The notes: generated from the letters alone by a model not told the origin. Positions 1 through 10,509 are shown, counted from the stretch's first letter. The stretch: DNA of 64,000 nucleotides from Notamacropus eugenii (GCF_028372415.1 NC_092872.1:552808705-552872704), one strand, 5' to 3'. Translations and numbers: made by a program.

Positions 1-160
1 GCAAGTCACTGACCTGTTTGCCTCAGTTTCTCATCTCTAAAATGGGGATAATAATAACACCTCTCTTAGAGCTGCTGTGAGGATCAAATGAGATAATAAT
101 TGTAAAGTACTTAGTAAGTGCTTGTTACTATATAAATGTTAACTTATTATTATCAACATG
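1..160 (+). mobile_element. THER1/MIR-type SINE, 3' part
   Basis: Seen: a CTCAGTTTCTCATCT-type stretch, then AATGGGGATAATAATA, then TGTGAGGATCAAATGAGATAA and an ending in TATAAATGTTAACTTATTATTAT. This order is the known 3' half of MIR/THER1 SINEs. The 5' tRNA-like half lies outside the window. It is an old non-coding insertion. Confidence 0.8.
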
Positions 161-194
161 ATTTATTTTGTATATAATTATGCATACATAAATC

Positions 195-345
195 ATGCCT
201 TACACATGTGCATGTTACAAGTATGTGCACAATACATTTATGTGTGTTGCAGGTTGTGTGTCCATGTGTATGCACACAGACACATACATGCATGTTGCAT
301 ATGCATACACACACATGTGCATATGTGTGTATATATGTTTTGAAC
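195..345. repeat. TG/CA-rich and TGCA-rich simple repeat
   Basis: Alternating purine-pyrimidine sequence built from TGTG, CACA, CATG and TGCATA units. It is degenerate rather than a clean array. The short open frame across it (158-343) encodes only repeat-derived His/Tyr/Cys residues and is not a gene. Confidence 0.7.
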
Positions 346-599
346 TGGGAGAGAGCTTAGAGATCTAATTTGACTCTCTCATGTTTCACATAATGAAGTT
401 ATGATGAAAACTCATAAGTAGCAGGGCTGATATTTGAACTCTGGTCCTCAGACTCCAAAACCAGCATTCTTTTCATTATGTCACTGATTCCAGTCTGTAA
501 AAAGACCACAGGTATAGTGATCCCCTTGTCCAACCTCCTCATTATGACAATAAGTAACTAAACTCAGAGACATTGAAATCTAAACGTAGAACTCTTTTT

Positions 600-1240
600 T
601 CTGCTCTCCCAAGGCCATTAGTCATTATCTGAAAAAAATGTAAGTCGATTTGTCCCCTTAATACTAAGCAGTAGTTCAACAGAGAACAAGACAGACACGT
701 GGGCTACAGCATGTACAGTGGCTTCAGGAACGTCTGATCACGTGGGACACAGAGATGCACACTTTGCTCTGTGTTCTTCCTGGATGGGAGCCAATGATGA
801 CTTTGGGCCACTTGGGATGTTTTCCTTTCACAGTATAATCACTAAGTCAACACCTGCCATGACATAAGCCCATGACTCACCTGCCTGAATGGAACGTCTC
901 TTTAGGCTCAACTGCTGTGGGTAGAATACATCTGTGCCATCCCCATAAATGAGCCCTTCTCGCCTCAGTCAGCACCACTACTGTTTAAAATGCAGGGCCC
1001 TCCTAAGAGGGTGAGGCCCGGCAGCTGGGCAGCAGCTTGGGTGAGTCATTTTAAAAAGCCACTCTCACAGCTGGAGAGAAAATAGCGCTGGCACTATTGG
1101 CATCCATTATGAAATCTGAAAAGTCCTTCTCTGGGCAGGAGGAAGAAAAAGTTCACCCAGCTGTCAAGTATTTGAAATGTAAAAATCCCAGACCCTAGGG
1201 GGGATGGGGAGAGAAGACAGAGGCCACGTCAGAGGAAATT
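600..1240. promoter_or_regulatory. Repeat-poor block with clustered E-box and AP-1 motifs (candidate cis element)
   Basis: No repeat family is recognised here and GC content is higher than in the flanks. Seen: CACGTG at 696-701 and 739-744, both followed by GG; AP-1-type TGACTCA at 873-879 and TGAGTCA at 1042-1048; and CAGCTG at 1022-1027, 1068-1073 and 1158-1163. Such clustering fits an enhancer-like conserved element, but short motifs also arise by chance. No TATA box or open frame points to a gene. The regulatory role is inference only. Confidence 0.3.
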
Positions 1241-1595
1241 AAGCCTCCTCTGAGGCTTGAGGAAACCGTGGGCCGATGAGTTCACTTTGAGAAATCAATA
1301 AGGCTTTCAGAAGCAGGGGGGGAGCAAACAGTTCCGGGGAGGGGAAAAAAACCGGAGCTTGGGAGGGTCTGAGAACTGAAATGCTCCTACCAACTACCCA
1401 GTCAGCCCACAGGCCAGCAAGACTCCCCAGGGCTTGGGTTTTCTCCCAAGATTGCACTCTAGAATTACAGTATTGATCTACAAGTATCAAAAGGGAGGAG
1501 GAAATGGTGCTTCTGGACAGTCCAAGCTGTACTTCATTTGCTCTTTTCTTTTAAAGGATAAAACAATTCCCAGGAAATAAAGAAATAAAACATAA

Positions 1596-1736
<141 letters not shown>

Positions 1737-1747
1737 GAAGCTCTAGA

Positions 1748-2040
1748 CAAGAGATTCTTAACCTCTTGCATGTCAGAGTCCCTTTTGACTGTCTGGTGAA
1801 GCTTATGGGCCCCTTCTCAGAACAATATTGTATTATGGGTTTTTTTTAATGCGGAAAATACACAGAATATTAATTATGTTGAAAAACAGGTCACAATACA
1901 TGTACACATATGTATGTGTATATTTATGCTCACACATGTATTTTATATACATGTGCATGTATGTGCATGTACATGCATGTATGCATGGATATACATGGAA
2001 AGAGAGAGAGGAGAACATGGATCCTAGTTAAGAATTGGTG
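1748..2040 (+). mobile_element. Probable non-autonomous hAT-type DNA transposon (MITE)
   Basis: The left end reads AAGAGATTCTTAACC and the right end reads TAGTTAAGAATTGGTG, which are imperfect inverted repeats of each other. The left interior (CCCTTTTGACTGTCTGGTGA, then CCCCTTCTCAGAA) is familiar from short mammalian hAT elements. The flanking 8-mers (CTCTAGAC and TTACAGAT) match at only 4 of 8 positions, so the target duplication is decayed or my ends are slightly off. The middle is occupied by a simple repeat. Confidence 0.4.
1895..2000. repeat. TGTA/CATG-rich simple repeat inside the MITE
   Basis: Degenerate ATGTGTA, CATG and TGCATG units, partly self-complementary. It probably expanded inside the older DNA transposon. 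Short frames read on both strands are repeat artefacts. Confidence 0.7.
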
Positions 2041-3090
2041 TTACAGATGTAGGAAGAGAAAAACATAGATAAAGGAATAAAGAGAAAGAGTGAGATTTTC
2101 TGTAATTTACCAGATCATGAGAAAATGACTCAATGATGCTCAGACACAATTTTCTTTTTAATCTCCAAAATGAGAAGTTTGGATCTCTAACTCTCAGATC
2201 TCCATTAGCTCTAAATCAGAATCATGTCTCAAAATTAGATATGAGTGTAGTTTAACATATACCTGAGTAAAAATACCCTTTAGGATTACTACAGCATAGG
2301 GTCCTCCAGCCTGTGCTGGAAGATACCCTGACTGAGGTCAAAGCTACCATATTCCATTTTGGTTAATTTTAGCTGTTAGGATTAAATCATGTTAAACTTT
2401 ATCTATTTGACCCTTACCCCCTGAGGTCAAACAAAACAAGACAAAGCCTTTTCCGTGTGGCAGTCTTTGAATTGCCTGATGGTAATGGTCATACCCTATT
2501 AAGTCTATGCTAAAAAATTACTAGTCCTTTAAACTATTACTCACATATCAGAGTCTTCAGTCATTTTGCCACCCATGTCCACTCTTCTCTAAACAATAAA
2601 TTGTTGCTTTAGTATGAAACTGAGCAAGTAGCAGGAACCATATGAATTTTTTCATCTCAACAGACAAGTGTTAGAAGAAGGCAGATGGACCAAGAAGATC
2701 CAGTCCTATTCTCCCATCAAAATACCACTTCTCTCTGAGAAGTTCCCCTGGTCTGACTGTTGCCAAGAAATCATTTTAAATCTAATCTTGATGTTAAGTG
2801 AATCTTCAAGCTTAATTAGAATTAGCATATGGAAACTGTATGCGGAAAGACCATTGAAAAGGTCTAAATTTAATCAAAGATGAAATCTTAATTTACGTTT
2901 TTCTGAGTAGCTTGTGAAAATCCTGAGGTCCAATATATGATACGTATGTTCATAATATACATTCTCATATATCTCTCTCTATTTCTACAAATTCTCAGAT
3001 CTTTCCTATCCCTTCACCTCCCCTCTCCTCTGTTTCCTCCTCTTTCTTTTCTCTCCTGTCATGCCCTATCCTGTCCTCTCCTCCTCTGAG
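2041..3090. other. No recognised feature
   Basis: AT-rich sequence in which I recognise no repeat family, RNA or exon. A 71-codon open frame at 2668-2883 shows no domain or compositional sign of coding. Confidence 0.4.
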
Positions 3091-3215
3091 ATAGAGATAG
3101 AGAGACAGACAGAGATAAAGACAGAAACAGAGAGAGAATGAGAAAGATAAAGAAATGAGGAAGAAAAACAGGAGGAAAAGAGGAAAAGCAGGAGGAGGGA
3201 GAGACAAAGAGACAG
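3091..3215. repeat. Purine-rich (GA)n-type tract
   Basis: Almost pure A/G on the plus strand: GAGATAGAGAGACAGACAG, then AGAAA and GGAGGAAAAG units. Three overlapping minus-strand frames rich in Leu/Ser/Phe here are artefacts of the CT-rich complement. Confidence 0.85.
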
Positions 3216-3393
3216 AGAAAGTGAAAGGGTGTGGAGGCTTGTATTGCCATGGTTGCTACCTTCTAACATGTATATTTAAAGTCTAAATAGATCTAAGAGA
3301 TTTTTCCATAACTTGGCTTCCCTGATTCCACTAAACTGGTAAATCCGTTCCCCAGAATATCTTTCTAAACTTTTTTTTTCAAGTTGAGGTGTG

Positions 3394-3597
3394 GTGTAAT
3401 GGAAGAGCAGTGAATTTGGAATCAAGACAACCAGGATCCCATGATCAAAGAATCATTGTCTTTATACGCTATCCTGTGTGACCTTGGGTAAGCAATTTAA
3501 CCTTCCTGCGCTCCCCTTCTCCTCATCTGTAAAATTAAGTGGTTGGACTAGATGACCTTCGGGGTCTATTTCTTCCCCAAATTTGATGATTCTATTA
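3394..3597 (+). mobile_element. MIR SINE
   Basis: Seen: GTAATGGAAGAGCAGTGAATTTGGAATC at the start in decayed form, TGTGTGACCTTGGGTAAGCA in the core, CTCATCTGTAAAATTAAGTG and GGACTAGATGACCTTC near the end. This order is that of a near full-length MIR. Divergence is moderate. Confidence 0.8.
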
Positions 3598-3649
3598 CGA
3601 ATTTATTTCCAACCACAAAAAATTGCACCGAGTCAAATTTTGTTGCACT

Positions 3650-3669
3650 GCAGTGCCATCTAGTGGTCA
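3650..3669 (-). promoter_or_regulatory. CTCF-type binding motif
   Basis: The minus strand reads TGACCACTAGATGGCACTGC. This fits every position of the general CTCF core YGRCCASYAGRKGGCRS. It lies just downstream of a MIR copy, in sequence I do not assign to a repeat. CTCF sites act as chromatin-loop anchors in mammals, and motif orientation matters. The match is seen; occupancy is not known. Confidence 0.6.
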
Positions 3670-4335
3670 CTTTGGCTAATATCAAGGGATAATTCCCCAA
3701 GGAAACACTAAAAAAATAAAACGACACCACCTCCTTTCGCCCCAACCCCCCACTATCTTTCCCACTTCCACCACCATATTTTCAATTCAGTGATGTTATG
3801 CTAGGTTTTAGAGAAAGATTAACTGGCAAGTACCTATATTTACTGACATCAGGAGCTTAAGGGGCATATAGTCTAATACTACATTTGTATAATATTTTCG
3901 CTTTAAATAGTTATACTTCCCCTCGCCCCCACCCCCATTTGGTAGAAATAGCTCTGCTTGACGGAACTTGTTTTCACCAGGAAAATGAAAATAAAGTCTC
4001 CAGTATGAATCTTGGAGCTTGGATCAATTCACCTGCTGTAATCATGGTCACTTAAGACTGCAGGCACAGGCAGCCATGCCAAGAAAATACATTATGCTGA
4101 ACTTGCAAGCATTTTCTGCAGATGTGCTATATGTATGAACTGCTGGGACCGGGCAGAAGGAGGCTTGAAGTGTGTTTATTGCTTCAAATGGAAATGCAAG
4201 ATGTAATAGAAAGAATGGATCAGAAATAGGAGAACCCAGTATACATGTGCCTTTGTGTTCAACAGCTTACAAGTAACAGGACCTAGGACTTGCTCTCAGG
4301 AGGAGACAACATAGTTGGAGAGGGGAGAGGAATGC
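3670..4335. other. No recognised feature
   Basis: Includes a C-rich stretch near 3731-3752 and another near 3922-3937. I see no confident repeat, RNA or exon. Confidence 0.35.
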
Positions 4336-4339
4336 TAGA

Positions 4340-4690
4340 TTTGGGGCATCAGGGCAACTGCACTGTGCTACTTTTGTGACTTTGGGTAAATCACTTAACC
4401 TCTCTTGGACCTCAGGCCCCCCAAACGTCAAAGAATTTGGATTAGATGGACCCTATGTTCTTATCTATCTCTGTCAATGGTCTGGATTAATTTTCCCCTT
4501 TGTGTCTAATTTGATTTATGACCTTGAATAAGATACTTCACTTTTACTGTTCTCCTTTCTATAAAATGAAAATTAAGACTTGTTTTTCTCCGCTACGTCA
4601 CTGGATTCTCATGAGGACCAAGTAAAATGGGTTGCTGTGTTTTTCAAAACTGTTAAGGTAAAGCATTGTGATGACAGGATGTCTTCATTA
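4340..4690 (+). mobile_element. Two consecutive MIR-like fragments
   Basis: The first (4340-4475) carries TTGTGACTTTGGGTAAATCACTT-like and GACCTCAGG core sequence. The second (about 4500-4690) carries a decayed GACCTTGAATAAGATACTTCA core and a TCATGAGGACCAAGTAAAAT 3' part. Both are degenerate. The open frame at 4580-4867 only overlaps the second. Confidence 0.55.
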
Positions 4691-4959
4691 ATTCAGATCA
4701 TTCATCTGAACTGTGTGGAACTAAGGTTTCCCTTGCTACTCAGAGACAGTCTACATGAACAAGATTATATTTTTGTATGTATGAGCTCTGGAAGATATTC
4801 AATGGAGGAAGTAAAAAGGAGGAAGGATGAGAGTGGGGAAGGAGGGGAAACCTGTAGCAAATGGTAACATGCAAATGATATCTCATGACAAATAATTATC
4901 AGCTCATTAAAACAAGTTCCCCAAGGGCATATACTATGGAAACGCTTCATTAAAAATAA

Positions 4960-5170
4960 CTCCCATTCCTATAATGTGTTAATGTTTCCAAAGTATTTCT
5001 GTCATATTAGCACCATGTAAATATTATTATTCCCATTTCACAGATAGAAAACTCCTACTAGGAGGAAAGAAGAGATGACTAAGATTAAATACCTGGAAAA
5101 TATAGAAGCCAGGACAAAAAAAATTAAGGTCTCCTGGCTTTATGCCAAACACTCCACCATGATGCCTTTT
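4960..5170 (-). mobile_element. MIR-like SINE, antisense
   Basis: Reading the plus strand: ATTATTATTCCCATTTCACA, then an AAGATTAAATACCTGG zone, then a GTCTCCTGGCTTTATGCC zone. This is the reversed order of a MIR core. Highly diverged. Confidence 0.5.
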
Positions 5171-5245
5171 TGCATTAGAATTAATCACTAAGTGTCCTTG
5201 AAACCAAGACAATTGCCTGTCAATGACAATAATTTTCTATAATAT

Positions 5246-5335
5246 GTGTTAAACTCTTTAAAGTTAGGGATTTATTTTGTATGTGTGCCTAGCACCTAGT
5301 GGACATTTGCTCAATGCTTGTTGATTGAAAAATTG
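5246..5335 (+). mobile_element. L2 LINE, 3' end
   Basis: Ends with the L2-style tail: GTGTGCCTAGCACCTAGTGG, then CTCAATGCTTGTTGATTGA. Only the terminal part is present, which is typical of L2 debris. Confidence 0.65.
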
Positions 5336-5554
5336 ACTGATTATACTACTTCCTCTTGTCCCAAATCCAGATGATGTAAAAATATAATGTTTAGGAATTA
5401 AATTAAAATAAAATATCTCAAAAGATGATTGGATTTAGAAAAATAAAATTTCACATTCGAAAAAAGTTCAGGTTTAAGAAATATTAATTCAAGTGACGTT
5501 GGAGACTATAAGGGATTCTCATCATGAAACAGGGTGATATACCAAAGGACAGTT

Positions 5555-5690
5555 TGATGTAGCTAGAGTCCCAGAACATGAATTCAAACCTTGCCTCTAC
5601 TGCTTATTACCTGAGTGAGCTTAGATAAACTCTTCCTTAAATATAAAACTGGTTATCTAGAGTCATATAAAACTATAGATTCTGCTGGAT
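5555..5690 (+). mobile_element. MIR-like SINE fragment
   Basis: GAATTCAAACCTTGCCTCTAC followed by TGAGTGAGCTTAGATAAACTC corresponds to the MIR core, decayed. Confidence 0.5.
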
Positions 5691-5829
5691 ATGCAAGTGA
5701 CTTGAAAAATACCAAATTGTAGCAAGCATGACACAAGACAGAAAAGGTCAGTGTTGCTTGAAGACTTGAAAAGGAGGAGGACTCTTGAGATCCCAAGGAA
5801 ACCCATTTTTCTTTTGACTGAAAACAACT

Positions 5830-6010
5830 ATTCCCGACATTAAGTCTAAATTTACTTCCTTATAATTTTTATCCATTGCTCTTGGTTCTCCCTATTTCCA
5901 TATGGCAGCATTTCGAAGACCCCAAAAGAGTTATCATGTCCTCCAGAGCCCTCTTGAGTCAAGCCAAACATCTTCAGTTCCTTTAGCTCACCTTCATAGG
6001 ACAATAACTC
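5830..6010 (-). mobile_element. CR1/L3-like LINE 3' end, antisense
   Basis: Reads ATTAAGTCTAAATTTACTTC, then a CCATTGCTCTTGGTTCT zone, then TTATCATGTCCTCCAGAGCC and a CATCTTCAGTTCCTTTAGC zone. This is the antisense of the conserved 3' non-coding region of CR1/L3 LINEs. Assignment is by recognition only. Confidence 0.5.
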
Positions 6011-6024
6011 AAGGACCTCAACAT

Positions 6025-6130
6025 CTTAAGTAATCTATTCAGTTCTGGGAACCAGGATTTGGGGGAAAACAAACACACACACATTGATAAGATGGAGAAA
6101 GTTCAGAGAAGGACAGTCAAGACTGTGTTC
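6025..6130 (+). mobile_element. CR1/L3-like LINE fragment with an internal CA run
   Basis: TATTCAGTTCTGGGAACCAG, then GATAAGATGGAGAAAGTTCA and AGAAGGACAGTCAAGA resemble the C-terminal coding region of CR1/L3 ORF2 (a QFWSP..K.DI.K.E.VQRR-type stretch). A short CA run at about 6070-6083 interrupts it. Confidence 0.5.
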
Positions 6131-6489
6131 TGATGAAGGCACAGTATAGAAGGATCTTATTCCCCCATTCCTGGAATCTGTGCTTTTCTAAAGCAGACCT
6201 TAGTTTTTGGCTGTCACGTCCCACTGCTGACTCAAATTGAGCTTGCTGTTCACTAAAACTGCCAAATATTTTTTTTTCCTCATACAAACTGTCATGTAAC
6301 CATTCCTCTCGCATATTGTATTTGTGAAGTTGTTTTTTAACCCATATGCAATAATTTACATTTATCCTTTAATACTTTACATTTTTAATTTCATTTTATT
6401 ATATCCAGGCCAATGATGTTCCTTTTCAAGGTGATCTCCCCCCACCCCTTATTGTGACAAAGTCTGAGTTTTCCTGCAATTACTGGGAA

Positions 6490-6975
6490 AATTGTAAAAT
6501 GGATCGCTGAAGAGGTGTCAGTAAAACTATATCTGAAAAAGAAGATGGAGGTTGCAAAGAGTCAGCATGGTTTCATTCAGAACAAGTCAGGTTATAATAA
6601 ATATTATTTCCTTTTTTAAAAGGAGACATAAATCACCAGTAGATCAGGTAGAGTTTACCCAGATTTTAGAAAAGCATTAGATAATATGTTTGTAGAAAAT
6701 ATGAAGAGATAAAGAATTGTATGCCATTTTGCGGAAGGAGGGGGGTAGTGGGGGGTAGGTGTGTGGGGGGTTAAAATCTTAATTTTATGGTAGTGATGAA
6801 TGTAGAACATTAAAAAAATAAATAAATAAAAATTAGGAAATATGAAGAGATATTGACTAGATGATAAAAATGCATCTTTTAAAATTCATTGAATAGTTAG
6901 ACTGAAAGAATAATTGTTAATGGTTTGCTCTCTAGTGTAATGCCCTAGGGAAGCTATTTTTGTAGAGTGAAAAAA
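6490..6975 (+). mobile_element. CR1/L3 LINE reverse-transcriptase fragment, split by an L1 end
   Basis: Left part (about 6545-6711) contains AAAGAGTCAGCATGGTTTCA and TTTACCCAGATTTTAGAAAAG, matching the HGF..N and VYLDF.KAFD stretches of CR1/L3 reverse transcriptase. Right part (6853-6975) contains GTTAATGGTTTGCTCTCTAG and TAATGCCCTAGGGAAGC, matching the VNG and GVPQGS stretches. The reading frame is broken. The two parts are separated by a younger L1 3' end at 6712-6837. Confidence 0.65.
6712..6837 (+). mobile_element. L1 3' end, 126 bp, with perfect 15-bp target-site duplication
   Basis: Starts in the G-rich L1 3' untranslated region (GTATGCCATTTTGC, then a GGAGGGGGG zone), passes GTAGTGATGAATGTAGAACA and ends in AATAAATAAATAAAAATT. 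The 15-mer AAATATGAAGAGATA occurs at 6697-6711 and again at 6838-6852, the signature of target-primed reverse transcription. Extreme 5' truncation. Confidence 0.85.
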
Positions 6976-6999
6976 ACAAAATCAGAACAATATGTACCA

Positions 7000-7340
7000 T
7001 GACTAAAAAATTGTATAAATGATACAAATCACTAGAAGGAAGGCAATCTATGCCTAACTAAATATATGATATTTGTAATAATAAGTGCATAGTTCCAAAT
7101 AATAATATAATAACTGATCCTATAAGATATAATAATGATATCATAAGTGAATAATTGGTAGTTCCAGAGAACAAATAGCAAAGTATACCTTTCCTCTCAA
7201 AAGAAAGGATGCATAGGGTGGAATATTATGTACAATGGAAGACATGGTTGCTGTCTTGGTTGTCTTTGCCTGGTTTTTCTTTGTAAATGTTGGTGGCAGG
7301 GAGTAATTCCAGAAATGACTTTCGGAGGAATAGAAGGCAT
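7000..7340. other. No recognised feature
   Basis: AT-rich sequence with no family I can name. Confidence 0.35.
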
Positions 7341-7345
7341 CAATA

Positions 7346-7437
7346 TCACACACACACACAGACACACACACAATCATATACATACATATACACACATGCA
7401 CATGCATATGCATGTGCATGTGTGTATACATGCATAG
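7346..7437. repeat. (CA)n followed by CATG/TGCA-rich repeat
   Basis: A CA run at 7347-7374 continues into ATACACACATGCACATGCAT units that are partly palindromic. Overlapping frames on both strands are artefacts. Confidence 0.85.
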
Positions 7438-7929
7438 AAAGTATTAATAGTATTTTTAGGATCATTTTAATATTAACAGTTTCAAGATTTTTGTCAACTC
7501 TTTCTTTATTACTTTGAATCCACTTGTCACATATGCAAAAGCAGAAGCTTTGGCACAAAAAGCTTTAGATTCATTGGAGTCCATCCAATGACAGATCCCT
7601 CAGTTGATGGGCAGAGACTACTTGAGGAAAAGAGGTTACCTCATAACCACCCTGATGTTCCATCAAAGTAGTGGTTGTTAATGAACATTGATCTCAGATG
7701 GCAACATTTTGTCCATGTCCCTACATTTCGTACCTAAGGAGAACCAAAAGAAAGAGTAAAAGAAATCTTATTCTCAGCTTGAGAAATCATACTTTTGGAG
7801 ACATAAACTTCAACGAATTTGGCCAATTCCATAAATAGACAACATTGATGATATAGTTCAATGGTACTAAATTTTTTTAAACATTACATCATTTAGTCAT
7901 TTCTCCAACTAAAACAGGTAATTCAGTGT

Positions 7930-8420
7930 TTCATAGGAACTTGTCAAAAGTAGAGGGGACCTCAGAGATAACCAGGTCCAGCGAGTCAACCCATGTAGGG
8001 ATTCAATCTCCTACAGCTCCCACAAACTGCCATTTGTACTCTACTTGCAGTTTTGTATTAGAGAAAGCTCAGTATTTCAGAGGACTTCATATTTCCCTGC
8101 TAGGAGCTCAAAATTGTTAGAAATTTCTGCCTTAAATTGAGTTAATATCTTCCCTCTGGCAGTTTCTGCGCGTTAGTCATATATCTCCATTCTGGTTTTT
8201 CACAGAATAAGGTCTCATTCGCATGAAACTCTTTCTAATATTTGAAGCCAGGTACTCTCTTCCTCCTAAATTATAGATTCTCAGGTAGAAAGCCAATGGG
8301 TCCAACCTATAATACAAAAAGAATTTTTCCTACAACATATCTAACAACTGTTAGATTTATCTACATAATCCTCCTTTTAATTGAAGAAATCTGGTCTAAG
8401 TCTTCAGACAGCCCATTCTA
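7930..8420 (-). mobile_element. CR1/L3-like LINE 3' region, antisense
   Basis: Contains a GGACCTCAGAGATAACCAGG zone, AATCTCCTACAGCTCCCACA, AGTTAATATCTTCCCTCTGG and a CTCTTCCTCCTAAATTATAG zone. The pattern resembles the antisense 3' region of CR1/L3. Decayed; family uncertain. Confidence 0.4.
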
Positions 8421-8434
8421 TTTCTAAATAGCTC

Positions 8435-8605
8435 TATTTTGTGTTTTGTACATTTAAATTTTGTTTTTCTCAATTACATGTAAACAAAATATCTTGGCAT
8501 TCATTTTTCAAAATTTTGAATTTCAAATTCTCTTTCTCCTTCCGTTCCCTTCCCTCTCCCCAGGAGGCAAGTGATTTGATATGGGCTATACATAAGATAA
8601 TGGTA
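8435..8605 (-). mobile_element. L1 3' end, antisense
   Basis: TTTCTCAATTACATGTAAAC, then TTCATTTTTCAAAATTTTGA and ATTCTCTTTCTCCTTCC are the reverse of the L1 3' terminus seen in other copies here (for example 10541-10620). It appears inserted within the surrounding CR1/L3-like fragment, which seems to continue at 8610-8760. Confidence 0.7.
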
Positions 8606-8760
8606 ATTCATAGGAAAGTTTTCCTTACTATATTAAGCCTAAATTTGCTTCTCTTAAATTTCTAACCGTTGTTCCTAGTTTTGCCTTCTGAGGTAGAAGA
8701 TCTTAGTATAAAACTTTGGATAAGAACCCACCACTTAACCTGAATGTATCTGACTTGCCT
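8606..8760 (-). mobile_element. CR1/L3-like 3' end, antisense, continuation
   Basis: TAAGCCTAAATTTGCTTCTC followed by GTTGTTCCTAGTTTTGCC parallels the fragment at 5830-5900. It probably belonged with 7930-8420 before the L1 end inserted. Confidence 0.5.
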
Positions 8761-8769
8761 GTTCTTGGG

Positions 8770-9450
8770 GTTTGTTTGGTCTGAAGTTTCTCTAGGTCAG
8801 CTATGCTACCTACCTGCCTCTAATTAACCACAGAAACTCCTCCTTATATAGGCAGCAACTAATTACATTTTCCCCAAAGTAAAAGAACCCAAGATGCTTT
8901 CCAGAGAAATGTGTCCTGCTCACTCCCTTGTCTATAACACTGTCTTCAACTGTATCTCTGTGTAAAGATCAAGATCTAGTTGATAAAAGTAAAGCCATAA
9001 GTATTATGTGACACTAGGTAGGTCATGGCTATAGTCTATAATTTAATTTTTTAAGCTGTAAAATTGCGAGTCTCTAGAGAAATTTTTCTTGCAAATATCA
9101 TCAGATCAAAGAAAAAGCTATCCATAGATGCTTAATTGTTATGAGGAGTTCTCAATTGGAAGTGGACAAAAAAGGACTAAAGTGATAATTTGGAAAATGA
9201 ATCCTAGAATCACAGAAGTTGAGAGATGGAAAAAATCAGCTCAGATGAAAGAAAAAAAAATGAATGGCAAATTTAACAGTACTACATAATTGCTAGTTAT
9301 TTTTACTTCCTAAGATCACATAGTTTGTTAGTGGCAGAATCAATATTCAAACTCAGATCTTCAGACTCCAAGTCCAAGTGTTCTGCTTTCGATTCTACGG
9401 CACCCTAGGACTGTATGTCTACTACTACGATTGTTGTAGTGATGCGTTGG
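8770..9450. other. Mostly unassigned; decayed MIR-like piece near 9290-9405
   Basis: The end (AAGATCACATAGTTTGTTAG, then AACTCAGATCTTCAGACTCC) looks like an antisense MIR core. The rest I cannot assign. Confidence 0.35.
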
Positions 9451-9454
9451 AATA

Positions 9455-9655
9455 ATAATAATGACAACTAATATCTCTATAGCATTTACTATATGTACCA
9501 GACACTATGGTATTATCTCCATTTTGTACATGAGGGGATTGAGGCAAACAGAGGTCAAGTGACTGGCCCAGGTCACAGCTAGAAGGTTTCTGAGGCTGGA
9601 TTTGAATTCAGGTCTTCCAGCATTCCATCTTCTGTGCCACCTAGTTTCGCATAAC
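9455..9655 (-). mobile_element. THER1/MIR-type SINE, antisense
   Basis: TATTATCTCCATTTTGTACATG-like sequence, GAGGCAAACAGAGGTCAAGT, GACTGGCCCAGGTCACAGCT, TTTGAATTCAGGTCTTCCAG and TGTGCCACCTAGTTTCG appear in order. This is a near complete antisense copy, better preserved than most MIRs here. Confidence 0.85.
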
Positions 9656-9659
9656 AATG

Positions 9660-10505
9660 GAATGTATTAGATAAATCATGTTAGAGTTTACAGGAAAATG
9701 TAATGAGAAGTTTCTCTGTATTAAAAGCAAAATCATAAATTTGACTATGGTTTCTAGTCATACTCTACTTTATCTTGAAGTTTACTAGTTATTTAAAGTT
9801 TCTGATAAAATTTCACTGGAACATCCCACTCCTTCATCCATAGACATAATTTATGGCTCTTATCAGAGTTGTAGAGCTTCTTTTTCATTCAGTCTATTAA
9901 AATGAGGGAATATTCATTAATTCAAATTTGACATCTATATTTAATTTTTTTTTCAAAATACATAACAGAGTATAATATATTGGAAAGGCAACTTAGTAAA
10001 GATTACCCAAGGACATTTATTTATCTTTCAGTGAATTATCTATTCCAGGCAAGATTGATAAATGAATTCATTTTACACACAGCACAGATATAGAGTAGTA
10101 GAAGATTTCATAATGTCGCAAAATAAAAGGTATATTCACATTGCTGAAGTAAAAAAGAAATAATATAGGCTGTGATTTTTCATTTCTTGAAATCATTTCT
10201 TTGAATGGCAATAGCTCACATTTGCAGAGGATGAAAACTTGGTGAAAACAACTTCCTCTCCATAAACTTTTGAGGAAAGAAGTCCAAATTTTATTCCTTC
10301 TGTGTTACAGAGAGGTTGACTGACTTTTTCAGAACCATGCAGAGTAACAAAATCCAGATCCTATGTCTCTGAAATGAACCATTCAATGCAAGTGAAATTA
10401 TTTTTTTTCAAATAAAATACATATTAGTGCTTAAAAGATATATGTGTTATCTGAAAAATCCAAGTGTATAAATTCATTTGTCAATGATGCTGGGAAAATG
10501 AAGAG
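9660..10505. other. No recognised feature
   Basis: AT-rich. No repeat family, RNA or exon is recognised. Confidence 0.35.
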
Positions 10506-10509
10506 TAAT

